The notes under the pieces were generated by a model, which was given only the letters and a program-made list of their open reading frames with translations, did no database searches and was not told where the DNA came from. 64,000 nt of DNA from assembly GCF_041734735.1 (NCBI RefSeq), contig NC_134878.1, forward strand, positions 51,878,773-51,942,772, given 5' to 3'. Positions 31,301-44,200 of the stretch are shown in pieces; the first letter of the stretch is position 1; every line of letters begins with the position of its first letter. The translations under genes were made by a program, and so were the position numbers. The DNA comes from Babylonia areolata. Taxonomy: Eukaryota > Mollusca > Gastropoda > Neogastropoda > Buccinidae.

Positions 31301-32065
31301 TAGAAAAAAACAACAAAATTTGCTGACAAAAAAGCAGGAAGCTTTCGATCCTGTCATTTCATTCTGGAGCTAGTGTGCAACAATTCAGCTGGGAAATTTT
31401 CACAGGGGACAGTTCAACATTATTTCCAGTCACTGACTGATTATACCACAGCAGACATAGTGTGTTCATCATAGATAACACCGGCAAAAATATCACAATA
31501 ACAACTTCTCTTTACCCAAGCAACACTTTTGCTTCAACACTGTGACACAAAAAGGAGTACAATTTTCCAAAGTTCGTTAGACAAACACAACAGGGATTTG
31601 AGGCAGTACCTCTTCACATCAAGAATTTCTACAGAAAAGCAGCAACATACTAAAATGTTCTCTTCCTGAACTCCCAAAGGAAAGAATGACAAGTAAAGAG
31701 ATCCTTACATAAACGAGATGGGCGAACAACAAATCATAATTCTCTTTTCCAAAGCGGAAAAAAGAGAAAACTATACCAAGTCAGTTTCAATATCGTTATC
31801 AAAAGATCTAGGTAAAAAAAACCAACGGCAAAAGTTATCAAATATATATTGTTGGTAGGTATAAAGAAAAAGCTTGATACAAAAAACCTAAACACACAGA
31901 CAAATGCAAACTAAGAGTAGATAGGGATGGAAATGGCATTTGAAAGTTTGTTTTTCCTGATCACTGACTGGAAGGGAAACTGCAGGAGGGCAGAGGGTTG
32001 GTGGGGTGGGGGTGGGGTGTGTGTGTGATAAGTCCGTGTGCCCGTGTGTGGCAGGTGGACACAGC
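28375..32065 (-). other. Repeat-poor block 3' of AGL, possible long 3' UTR
   Basis: This 3.7-kb stretch lacks the SINEs, long microsatellites and transposon ends found everywhere around it; only short A-rich runs are present. It follows the AGL stop directly on the minus strand with no break. The 151-codon plus-strand frame at 28429-28884 is A-rich and has no recognised domain, so I do not call it a gene. A long AGL 3' UTR would explain the purity, by inference only. Confidence 0.35.
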
Positions 32066-32209
32066 TCAGTTCCCAACCGTCTGACCCAGGGGAGCCTGCA
32101 GGTTGAGGATGGAGGGGTGGGAGGTGGTCTCGATGCGCTCCAGGTCGTACAGAACCTCCAGAATACAGCCGTCACTCCAGGCCTGGGCACGGCAGCTGTC
32201 CACGCAGTA
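32066..32209 (-). CDS. AGL: AGL last coding exon
   Basis: Acceptor ATTGTTGCAG, 47 codons plus TGA at 32068-32066. Holds [17 protein letters not shown], the equivalent of the usual AGL ending (human ends ILETLYDL). About 24 residues extend past that point (... LGQTVGN), so this C-terminus is longer than in human. Confidence 0.95.
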   Translation of the reverse strand, partial: YCVDSCRAQAWSDGCILEVLYDLERIETTSHPSILNLQAPLGQTVGN

Positions 32210-35200
32210 CTGCAACAATGACATTGTCAACACATTTTGTCACCATAACCATAATAATGAACAACCATTCAGTGCTTTCCCTCTCTCAGAGCTCAAAGCA
32301 ATTTACACATGTATGTACTAAACTCATTAACCTGTACATGATGAAGTAATACAATAACTCGAGTCACACACTCTCTGCAAATAGATCTCATGACACCCAT
32401 TCAATCTGAAGGGTCTTTGGAGATTTGAAAGAGGCTGCGGAAGTGGAGTGTCTGATATCAAATGGAATGGAAAAGGCTTTCCAGTTGTGCCCTAAGAGAA
32501 AAAAAGTACGCTGTCCAAAGGATTTTGTTCTGGCAGATGGAACACAAAGAGCACATACAAGCTTCCATAACCACTATTACACAAGTGACAGATGCAGCAC
32601 CATGCTGCCACCTCTCTTTCTTCATTTGACATTAGAACTCCAACTTTCTCTGACGGGCATAACATGATAGGCATCTCAACCGTACAATGCATCAGGAAGT
32701 ACTTTACCGACTTTCAATGTGGATGCAGGTTTATGTGCAAGCCACACCACTCCTACTGACTACTGGCTATCGGTGAAATTTCCCAAACACACTATACTGC
32801 TCAGATACTTCATAAGCAGCTACTGCATGCCGTAGGACTTCCACAGAAACCAGCTTGGAGGCAAGATGGCGGACAATGAGTTGCAATTCATGTCACCAAC
32901 ACAGGAAGTTTATTCTAATCAATTCAGTGGCAATATAACTGTATGCAATTAACATGTCAAGGTCCTTCCACAATTTTTCTTTTCTGTCTCAACAATCAAC
33001 ACCACCACAACAATAAACCCAATTTAAGTGATCTGTCACCGATCTGTCCACAACCCAAAACAACCCTACAGAAACCTTGCTTTTCCAGAGGTGAACAAAC
33101 AAAAACTTTGGCTCTCTGGAAATGTGGAAAAGCTGCCCTGGTTGGGTTCCTGGGGCTGGATGTGACTTCCTCTAACATCTCACCTCCTCAGGAGCACACT
33201 TCTTAGAAAATGACCACATTCAAAAGTAGCTGCATTTTACCTCGCCATTTTCGTTGGTGAGCTCTGGCAAGGACTTCCAGCACGAGTGCATCAGCTCTTG
33301 GTAGTGTTCACAGAGGACAGAGTCCACAAAGGTCACCGTTTCCTTCAGAATGCCCTTGCGCTTCTTCTCCAGCTTGCTGGCAAACAGCAGCTTGGCACGC
33401 AGGAAGTATGCCACTGGCCACACCCACTCCTGCAAAGCAAACAAACAAAAACGTCACTGCAAACAAACCACCACATACAGCAGACGCAGAAATGATTTAC
33501 AGAAGTGGGAAAAGCTGAATATTAAGTTCACTGCAAAAATTTCCCATGAACATGCTCAAGAAACTGAGGGAAACAGAAACTGCAGGCGTGAGACTTTAAG
33601 AATTTCGACTACAGTCCAAAACAGACTGAAGAAGGACTGGAACGTGACAATTTTATTTTACATAAAGCTGTGGAAGTAAAGTCAGTATTTTCAGTTTTCC
33701 TACAGCTGTGAAACAAAACTCAGTATTTTCAGGCTAAAACATAAAACAAAGAAAGTCAAGCCAATATTTTCTGTTTACATAAAGCTGTGAAAAGTAAAGT
33801 CTGTATTTTCAGGCTGAAATGGCAAGCACCAGTCTCGTTCCTACGATGGGACTTCCTTTCATCAACTGAAGGCCTCCCAGATGGTGTAGCTACAAATCCA
33901 CATCTCTGATAAATCAGAATCCAAGATCACATCCCCACTTCCCTCCCACTTTCATCTTCATCTTGTTCATGAGATTCACTCTTATAAACAATATTCCTGC
34001 AGGTTCTCTTGTAATACTCAGTCTTGCGGGTTCAGGTACTGTAAATGGCTGCACTGTGCCATTAAATAGGAAAGAAATTCTTCTTCTTTGTTCGTGGGCT
34101 GCAACTCCCACGTTCACTTGTATGTACACGAATGGAAATTTTCTATCTAAAATTACGTTTAAATAACATACTTACCGTCAAAAGAGGGCGCTAGCCAGCG
34201 GGACATAGTAGTTTCATTTTCTCCGCATAGGCGGATAGTAGTTTGCACAGGCAGGAATGTCAGACCCCTGCCGGAGTCTGCACTAGTTGGGTCACGGTTA
34301 AGTATATGTAATTAAATGGGCTTTTACATGTATGACCGTTTTTACCCCGCCATGTAGGCAGCCATACTCTGCTTTCGGGGGTGTGCATGCTGGGTATGTT
34401 CTTGTTTACACAACCCACCGAATGCTGATATGGATTACAGGATCTTTAATGTGCGTATTTGATCTTCGGCTTGTAAAGAAAAGAAAGAAAAGGAGAGCAA
34501 CAACTCTTGCAGTTGTACTGTCCACAAACACTGAACTGTCCTACAGAAGACAGACAGACAGAAAGACTGTGGCACTGACCGGTCCGTTATGATAATTGAA
34601 GCCATGAGCCACCTTGGGGTCTTCGCAGTCATTGGACACTGAGTAGCGCCCATCGTATGCCCAGTCTCTGGAAACGACGCACAAACAAAAATAGTGACAT
34701 GAAGCTTGCTGAACTGCCTTTATACCAAAAATGCTTAAAAAAAAAAAATCATACGCATCATTCAATGTATCAACGCATCATTCAATGTATCACATAAAAA
34801 TGGTGTATTAAAAAAAACAACAACAAAACCTTATGCCTTTGACTGATCAGAAATATCTATCTATTCTTTTTTTTTAATTTAACAATGTATCCATTTACTT
34901 GTTTATGCACTTTTTTCCCTCCCCCGTCACCCTCCCCCCCACAAAACCCTCCTCCAACCCTCAAGGGATGACTAAGCATGTTGGGTTATGCTGCTGGTCA
35001 GGCATCTGCTTAGCAGATGTGGTATAGCGTCTATGGATTTGTGGGAATGCAATGACGCATCCTTGAGTATCTGGAATGAACTGATCAGAAAATACTGACT
35101 GTACACAAAATCAACTTTCTGAGAGTCGGTGCATGACTTTTGTGTACTGATTGTGAAACATATCAACTGAATGGGTTCATAGTGGGGGAAAAGAAACAGG

Positions 35201-38200
35201 TAAAAAAAAACAACAACAACCCCAAAGTGGAAGATTATCAAATATTCATTACTTTCTTGTTCAGGCTTTGTTCGCACTGTCTTCTCTTCTCTCTTTGCAT
35301 GGATCATGATGCAGTCCCAAACTCTGTTCACTCATCACCAATATATACTGGGGTTTCAAAAAAAAGATTTCATTATACTCACTCTTGGCCAACTCAAATA
35401 CTTTTACAGCAGAGATGATTCCACAATCTGCAAATGATACCTTCTAAATTTGGATTTGGATTTAGAGAAAAACGAACCCCCCCCCCAAAAAAAAACAACA
35501 CAACTGGAGCTCTGATTGTGAACATTACAACCTTGAGTATGTCACTGAAAAACAGCGTGGAAAAGATATTTAAGTATTGCTGATTGTTTCAAACTGACCA
35601 TAAAACGCTAATGATGAAGCACACCAAAAACACAACAGAACAATGACAAGATAAAATGCCACACTGCTGACCCAGCCTCCCACATCCTCTTACAAATCAC
35701 TCACGTTGGATCCAGGGTCTTCATGCCCAGGCGACCCAACAGAACCTTCTGCGCCATCTCCAGAGCGGTCCAGGCATGCTCCTCATCAAACAGTTCGGAT
35801 GCCTGTTCATACAATGAAAGCCAATGTCAACCTTCACAACGCATTTTAACTGGCACAGCAACTTTCTCAACTGGCTGTCTAACAACACAGCAGGCTTGTC
35901 TGTTCAATGAAAATCCTTGGTGCCTAACTATTTTTTTTTAAGCACTTTCCAACCCCTTTACCATAAAATGGCTGTTGTTTACCATGATCGGCAAGAAAAA
36001 CAACAACAGATATTTCTCTCACAGTCCTCCTTTCTCTGATCTTTTAATATTAATTCAAGTACATGTAATAAAATGTGCAGGTAATGGGATGGGACTGCAG
36101 GAAATAATTTGCTTGATGAAAGTCATAAGGCAAAACTAATCCATAAATAGTGAAAGAGTAAATAACAAAATGTCTTGGTTTTCCTAGTTTACTTTCAAAA
36201 GCTTTAGACACCCATTTTGCAAAATAGTGTGTTATGAAATAGCTATCTTAACAGCAGAGAGATAATAAAGAGTGAGTGTGTGTGCGTGCGTGTGTGCACA
36301 GTGTCATCCCTTCAAATGTCACATTTTCTGCATTCTCATTCTAACATTACAGATCAAAATCATTAGATGTGCTGAAACCCAGACACGAATCATTTTACAC
36401 GCAAAACATGTCTGCATACATACACCGATCAAAACACACCCCTAAGAAAAACACATGCGCCGATCTTTGTACACCATGAAAACGCAAACATATCTGCACA
36501 AGTCTAAAAAATCTCCAGAAAGCATGCACATACATTTGACTCCATCCCAACTCTGCCCCTCTCTACTACTTCTGACACAACTTCACTGAAGTAGCCACAA
36601 GGTAGGCCACAGATTTTGCACCTACTAACCCATGCAGTAAGCATTAGTTTCTGATTAATACAACCCATAAAACTGTATTATGTGAATTAAATTCAGCTCA
36701 ATTCAGGCAGAACATGCAGCCATCTAAAACAAATGCTTTTCTCCTCTCAGCAGCAGCAGCAGCAGCGGGACTTACCACCACCATCGACACACAGAAGTTG
36801 GGGCGTAGCTGGAAGTTGGACCAGAACTGTGTGGCGTTGAAGCAGTCCTTGTATATCCCACGCCGCACTATCAGCTCTGGATTGGGCTCATTGGCAGGGT
36901 TGGGTTGCTCGCTGATGTAGAAGTCCTCCTCAAAGTTGGCCTTGATGGCGTCCGCCCACTGCTCAAAGGTGATCACCTTCTCCGTGAAGTCTGCCAGCAG
37001 CCACAACAGTGGAATGTTGACAAGTGTGGAGGGAGGGGATGGGGGGTGGGGGGTGGGGACAAAATGGTTTATTTGCAGAACTAAATTGAACATCTTTGGG
37101 GTCTGTTGGTGGTGTTTTTGTTTGTTTGTTTTTGTTTTTTTTCAAAGTGTCACCTACTGTAAAGTTCGGTCTATAAGCTGTGACTTTTTACCCCAGCTTC
37201 AACCTCTGCAGCTTATACAATGATGCGGCTCATAGGAAATTTTCTATCTAAAATTACGTTTAAACAACATACTTACCGTGACCCAACTAGTGCAGACTCC
37301 GGCAGGGGTCTGACATTCCTGTCCTGTGCAAACTATCCGCCCATGCGGAGCAGACGAAACTACGGCCGATAACCTCCCGGAAGTAGGTAACCTCCCCTTT
37401 GTCCCGCTGGTTATCGCCCTCTTTTGACGGCAATATGCCATCACCAGCGCAGCAAGCAGGAAGAACAGGAAGCGGGGAGGACGGGAGGGTCTTAAATTTG
37501 GGTCACGGTAAGTATGTTATTTAAACGTAATTTTAGATAGAAAATTTCCTTTTAATTACACATACTTAACCGTGACCCAACTAGTGCAGAATAGCACGAC
37601 AAGGTGGAGGGCTCGCCTGTTCTACTGTCTGTGAGCTGTGATGGTCAGTTGTGCAGCTACCACAGAAGCGATGGCTCTTGCGCCATCAACCCGCAGGCGT
37701 GCGACATCTCTCTGGTAGAAGTCGATGAGCCATTATCCCTTAGGCGATAGGTGTCCCTCAAGTAGAATTTGACGAAAGTAGAGTGTACTGTGTCGCCTAA
37801 GGACATTAGTGCGGGTAAAGAAGACAGAGGTCCACAGCTGTATTGTGGGGGAGGTCTGTGGACCACAGCTGAGCAGACGAGCGCGGATGAGCGTCAATGC
37901 AAGGAGGTGCGCATGTGGTTTGATCTGATGATTCCACAACGGATGTGGGCCGATAGTGGAAGTGGTTTTTGTGTTTGAAGGAAACTGTGGCACGAGACAG
38001 AGGTAGGTCACCGTGTTGGGCCTGCCTCAGGCATGACAGCCAGATCTGTGGAGCTCCTCCATGCGAGCTGACAGGCGATGGGCACTCCCCCGCCCCTGGC
38101 CCCCCCCCTTTTTTGACGTTGTCAAAAAATGACAGCACTGGTATGTTGCCTATGCATAGGATGGCAGACATTTGGCAACAAAAGACTTGATGTCCCTGGT

Positions 38201-41200
38201 GTCTCTGGGACAGGGTTGTGTAATTGCCCAGGTAGGTACCATCACGAAGGGGCATACGGAAGGCTTGGTGGCTTCTCTGCCTGAGTGTGGCCTGTTGGAG
38301 TAACCTGCAGAAAGTTGTCGGCAGTCAATGGCTGGGTTGGATCAGGCTGTGGAAGTGCATTTCATGTGCCCACAGGTCACTGAGTCTCATTCAGTGATGG
38401 AATTCCCAAATGGAAGAGGGTTTCCATGGGGAAAATTTTTGCTGAAGGTTCTTTAGTGAGAAAGGGGACCGGATCCATGACAGGCCTCTGGCTGTGTGTG
38501 GTGCGCACTGAGTCTGGGATGGAGCGGGGCGGGGCAGGGAGGTAAGTGGCTCAAGATGTGTTGTACTGGCTATTGACATCAAGGCACTGATCTGACATAC
38601 GTTTTTAGTATGGCCAACTGCAAGGTGAGAGCTGTATTATCAGTGGTTTCTTAATTGCAAAGGGAAATCATTTGCAGCTTAGTCTTTCATGAATGACTAT
38701 GTCTCTCAGACTAGAAGTCGAATTGCACTGGGACTTAGTGCTGTAGCCTTAGGCCTAAGTAGCCTTTGGGAACCTTCCCAATTATGAGTCCTAAGGCCCT
38801 CTTGATTGAGGGACCGGGGATGCAACTTGGGCAAAACACTCTCTACTATAAATTGTATAATCGAATTCCAGCCCGAATAGACTGGACAGCAGATGCCTCC
38901 TCTGCTGTTCTGATGGAGACTGTCGTACTCGACTGATTATCATATACTGTTCCTAGGAGGACACCAATCAGCATGGGTAAACCAGGAAACAGCTGCTGTG
39001 TGCTTCAGGGACGAAGGTGTTCACCATGCAGATTATATTGCAATGTAAGGAAGCCGGAAAGAGTTGACGGGGTCTTGTGGTGCAACCGTGTGTCAGAAAG
39101 ACATGGTGCTTGCTTCCGAAGTGACAACAAAGTCATCCTCTGACAGTCCCTTGACCGAAGGCTGGGGCTCCATGATGGGATAGCCTGCCTAGGCTAGCAA
39201 CCTCTGGAAGTGTCTCATTGGAAAGACAGTGCTTGAGGAGGAATGGCCATCTGTAACCACAGCAGTGGTTGTGTGTAGAGGCCGAAAGGATCGGGCAGGG
39301 AAGACTAAGTGCAGAAAGTGCTTTCGAACGCCAATTGTTTGAGACGTTGATGCTGGATTTGTGTTCAAGCAAGGTGATGGGGTGAACTGATGTGCTTGAA
39401 TGCGGCATCTGCCGTGCTGGTATGAGTGGGCAGAAAGGTACACCCCTGTGGCTAATGGACGGTTCGTTGTGCTTTGTGGGACGCATCCGTCCTCGTCAAT
39501 ATGCCTTTCTCTCAAATGTAGAGGAAAACAATTATGACCCAGGCCTTCTGCTACTAGAGAGGAGTAGAAGAGATGGGCTGAGGGTGATCGTCTCCTGCCC
39601 AGTGGGCAGTTTTTGGGTCCGCTAAAACTTGTAAGGCAAGATAGACACCTCTTCATGGGAAGGCTGGCTAGGATGTAGGGCCTGTGTGGAGCTTTTGTCA
39701 CAATCACAGTGGTGCAAACCAAGGGTTGTTGTAGGCAAGGGGAGAAAGAAGGGATGCCTTACAAACTTGGAAGGAATGAAAGGCATGTGTGTCCAGAGTG
39801 GCACCTCTAAGTTGGACTGCCTCACCCTTCCTTGTGCATCTCCAGCCTTATGGGTGATTGTTGCAGGCAAATGAGTTGGGTTGCCTTGTCCGTCCTTGCA
39901 CCAAGAGAGGCATTCTTAGCCCTGTGGGTGTGAAGGGGGTATGTGTGGATCCCTAAGGACCAGCCACTATTGAAATGTGAAGGAGCATACATTCAGGCGT
40001 GAATGAGGCTATTATTATTTTATTTTATTTTTGTGAGTGCAGTCGTCCTCCAAAAGCAAGGTAGGGATGAATTTATGAAAATGAATACATATATGTGCCA
40101 AGGGAATAAAAACTTCCATCAGCTCAAGTGATGTCAGAAGTATGCCAATGACAAGAGATCGAGACACAAGAAATAAGCGGCTGTATAAGCATACGTGTAG
40201 CGTGCACCGATATACCCAAGTAAGTGGGTAAGTGTGCATAATCATCAATGGAAAGGAATCTGTCCATGCACCTACATATGAGATGTACATACGCATATGA
40301 ATAAAGTGCCAGTACGTAGAGGCAGAGAGTTCTGGGCATTGTGAACAGAAGGCCGCAAATGCAAGTGTGCCTATATTGCTATGTAGGGAATCTCAATGAA
40401 CAGATGTCAATGAATTGAGATAGAAATATAATTGTACATGTTAATATGAAAGTCGTCTGAACCTATCCCATAAGCACATACACATGTGTATACCGATGGA
40501 TAAGTACGCATCTATACGTGAAAGCAGAAATGCGTATGAATGTAGCAATATATCTCATATATATGTATATATGTGTGTGTGTATATATATATGTGTATAT
40601 ATATATGTATATATATATATATATATACATATATATAGATTTTTTTTTTTTTTTTTTTTTTTTTTAAATATGTATAGATTTTTCTATATATATTTCGTGA
40701 TTGTTGCTTGTGATAATAAATCAAATGGATAGAAGGGGAAATATTGTGATGCATTTCCTGTAGCCAATAGCCTGAGAAACAGCAAGAAAAGTGCAGTTGC
40801 TATGCAAAGATGTGTAAAGTCCCTGACTGGGCATGAGGACCCAATGAGAAACCGAAAGAAAACATCGTTGGTGGACAGCACGGGGGGCAGGAGTGATGTG
40901 CTGTGTCGGCGAAACTAACCACAGCTTCGAGCGCATAGGTTACAAATGTGGAGTTGCCTCCCTTGGCGCCGAAAATCATCGAAAAGGAATGTGTCTTTAG
41001 AGCACATATCCCCCTTGTGCGACGTGTCCTCGCTGAACAGGGAGGAGTGTCATGTTGTGTGTGAGAGTCCGTGGTTCGATGCCACCGTAACCGACACAGG
41101 TGAAAACGAGCGCAAGGGGAATAATTATAATGCCCCTTAGTGCCGTGGGCATCCCAACCCGAATCGGTTGCCATCGGACGCGAGACGGTCAGGGCATGTG

Positions 41201-44200
41201 GCATGACGGCGCCGTAATCCAGTGTTATGGGCGTCGTGGGCGAGGGGGTGACAAGTCCGTCGGCTTGCCGTGGGATGTGCATCCCCCTGTTGCTGAACGG
41301 CGGTCCAATCTCGCGAACAGCTCCTGCGAGAGGACCGGCGTTCAGTTGTCAGTTGTGTGTTGACGGATAAAGTGATAGACAAGATCGGCCCGAGCACTGC
41401 CGAGAGGCAGGATCGAGTTATTAATACATGTAAGAATTATCTTGATATTCATTGTGAAAACTTTAAATACAAAACTCATTTACATATTTTCTGATTTTTC
41501 AAGCACTGCGCACTCAATGTTGAAAAATGCAACAGACATACGTGGGGACTCTCTTTTTCTTCCCCACTTCAAGCGGGTAAAAGGCCTTGTCAGGCTTGCA
41601 CGCCTTGATATTGATATATGATATGATATAAGAGGTACTCCAACGTGGAAGTGCCAATATTAGTCTGGGAAACAGCAGAGTTAGGCAATGGGGCAGAAGA
41701 ATCCAACACTGCCTAAGTTCCAATGGGGCGTGCACGTACCTGCTCTGTGGGCGCACGCGGCACCGGAAGGCAGAGTGGTGCATAATTGCTGCAGCAAGTT
41801 TAGCGATGAGTTGCTGATTGTTTGGTTGAGTAGCTTGCTGAGACACCATTAGTGGATGGGAAACAGCAGCACTCGGCGGTGTGGCAGATGGGGTCATCAC
41901 CGCATAGCTTGGTAGGACCGTGCACACACTCGCACTGAAGGCGAGGAGCAGTGCCGGTGCAAGGGAAATAACTGCGGCAGTCACCGGCAAGGGTGCCGAA
42001 GCAGGGGTTGCCTCCCTTGGATCGGGTGATCCGGACAAGGTGGGGGGGGTGCACGCGTATGGGCAAGCGTGTCCCCTAGTGGTCCACCTTCCTCCCTACA
42101 CCAGGGGAGGGCATCCCTACACGCCTCGGTCACTATTGGATCCGAGACGGTCGAGGCAAGCCGCGTGGGGGGTCGCGTGATCCGATGTCACGGCCGCCAC
42201 CACGGACGCATCGCACATAGGGCCCAGTCTAACGTGCGGATCCAAGACAAGCTGCCTTTTTTTTTTTTTTTTTTTTCCCCCCAAGGGATTGTGGCCATTC
42301 CATTGGTGCAACTGTGGGTATGGTAAAGAGATAGAGGAGATCGACTCGTACACTGCCGACTGGCAGGGCCGAGAAAACGCGGATCGCGTCGAGTGAGTTC
42401 GCGGATCGATAAAAATGACATGAAAGGTAACACTGACCTGAGTGTGTGACCACAAACCTCTAGAAGTCATCAGAGGAGGTGGCGGAGGTCTGGAGTCGAC
42501 CGGAGGGAGCGGAGGAAGTGGAGAAGGCGGCGGGTTGGCGTTGTTTAGAGGGCCAGGAGTAGAGGGCCCAGAGTGTCAGCGAATCGATTGCGATCGCGCT
42601 TTAATTTTAGCACGATTCCCCAATCGAGCTACATAATTATGTGACCTGGTTGGAGACATAATTTGACCACAAACAAGAACGCCAGAGAATCGACAGACAG
42701 ACAGAAAATACGAAAAAACTTAGCCGTATGAAGAGCACAGGTACAGGAGTCATGATGGCTGCCGGAAAAAGAGGGCGATAACCAGCGGGACAAAGGGGAG
42801 GTTACCTACTTCCGGGAGGTTATCGGCCGTAGTTTCGTCTGCTCCGCATGGGCGGATAGTTTGCACAGGACAGGAATGTCAGACCCCTGCCGGAGTCTGC
42901 ACTAGTTGGGTCACGGTTAAGTATGTGTAATTAAATTGTGGATTTAAACGATCCCAGGAGTGTCACGTTCTCGTCTATTCTTAGCTGCTCTTCAACTCAC
43001 CAAAATCATGATTTCTGTCCATGAATTTTTGGATGAGCTTCAGGATAGTGTGCTAACTGTTCACATTTTATAAATCAAATCCGCACATTTTAAAGTCAGA
43101 TCAGCATTCAGTTCTACTCTGCTCAAACGTACACCCTCATCCTGCCGAAAATGTGACGTTATGCCTATGATGCAGCGTTCAAATTGAAGGCGATTGACCT
43201 AGGAGACGACAGTGCAAGCGACGAACCTGCAGCGACCTCCACCTTCATGCTCATGAAGTGAAAGCAAGGCTGAAGTCAGTGACAAGATGGTGGAGGAAGC
43301 TGTGCTGGTTCTTTTCAACTCGGACACTGAAGACGAAGATTTTAGTGGATTCAGTGAGCTGGATGACGTTGAATAGATATGACTATCCCTAAATTATGGA
43401 TCTTATTTTCGTTGTGTTTGTTTATTATTTTTTTGTGGCACAAGCAGTATTTTCGCTTGCTTTTCTTTGTGTTGTTTCCCACTTGTGTTTATTTCATAAC
43501 CTACAGTATCGACAGCTTTTCTGTAGTATGTGTTCCGGTACCGGAAATAAGTTTGGCTTATAAGCCGGTGCGGCTTATGTATGTATAAAGTTCAATTTTT
43601 TTCCAAAATTTAGTGGGTGTGCTCAACAGACCGAACTTAACAGTGATTCAATAACCATGGTTCTGTTCCAGATAATGCAGGCAAGGTTCTATGTCTTATA
43701 ACCAACAACAGATAACATTTATGCTTGCCACACTTCATCCAATCTTATTCCCTCCCCCCGACCACCCACCATCAAAAAAATAATATACAGCGACACAAAA
43801 AAAACTGAACACCCCTCCCCCACCCCATCCCACCCAATTCAGTTTCAGTAGCTCAAAGAGGCGTCACTGTGTTCGGACAAATCCATATATGCTACACCAC
43901 ATCTGCCAAGCAGATGCCTGACCAGCAGCGTAACCCAACGCGCTTAGTCAGGCCTTGAGGAAAAAAAAAAAAAAAGAGGTGAATAAATAATAAGCTTACA
44001 CAAATAAATAAATAAATAAATAATAATTATAATGTTTAAAAAAAATTTTTTTTTAAGTGAATAAATAATAGATAAGCTTACACAAATAAATAAATAAATA
44101 ATAATTATTAAAAAAGAAAAAAAAAAGAAAAAAAGGTAGTAGTAATAATAATAATAATAAAAATAATAACAAAAATAAATAAATAAATAAATAACAATGA

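Larger units (their letters stand above)
37156..43642 (+). mobile_element. Internally deleted pogo-like DNA transposon, split by a later insertion
   Basis: The left end (near 37157) CTGTAAAGTTCGGTCTATAA is inverted at the right end (reverse complement CTGTTAAGTTCGGTCTGTTG, to 43642). Between 43170 and 43375 short remnants of a transposase remain: an N-terminal-like [12 protein letters not shown] and an acidic C-terminus [19 protein letters not shown] ... SELDDVE with a stop at 43374-43376. The central part is deleted. The DIRS-like fossil 37235-42935 sits between the left end and the rest. Right flank bases are TG rather than the expected TA. Confidence 0.65.
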
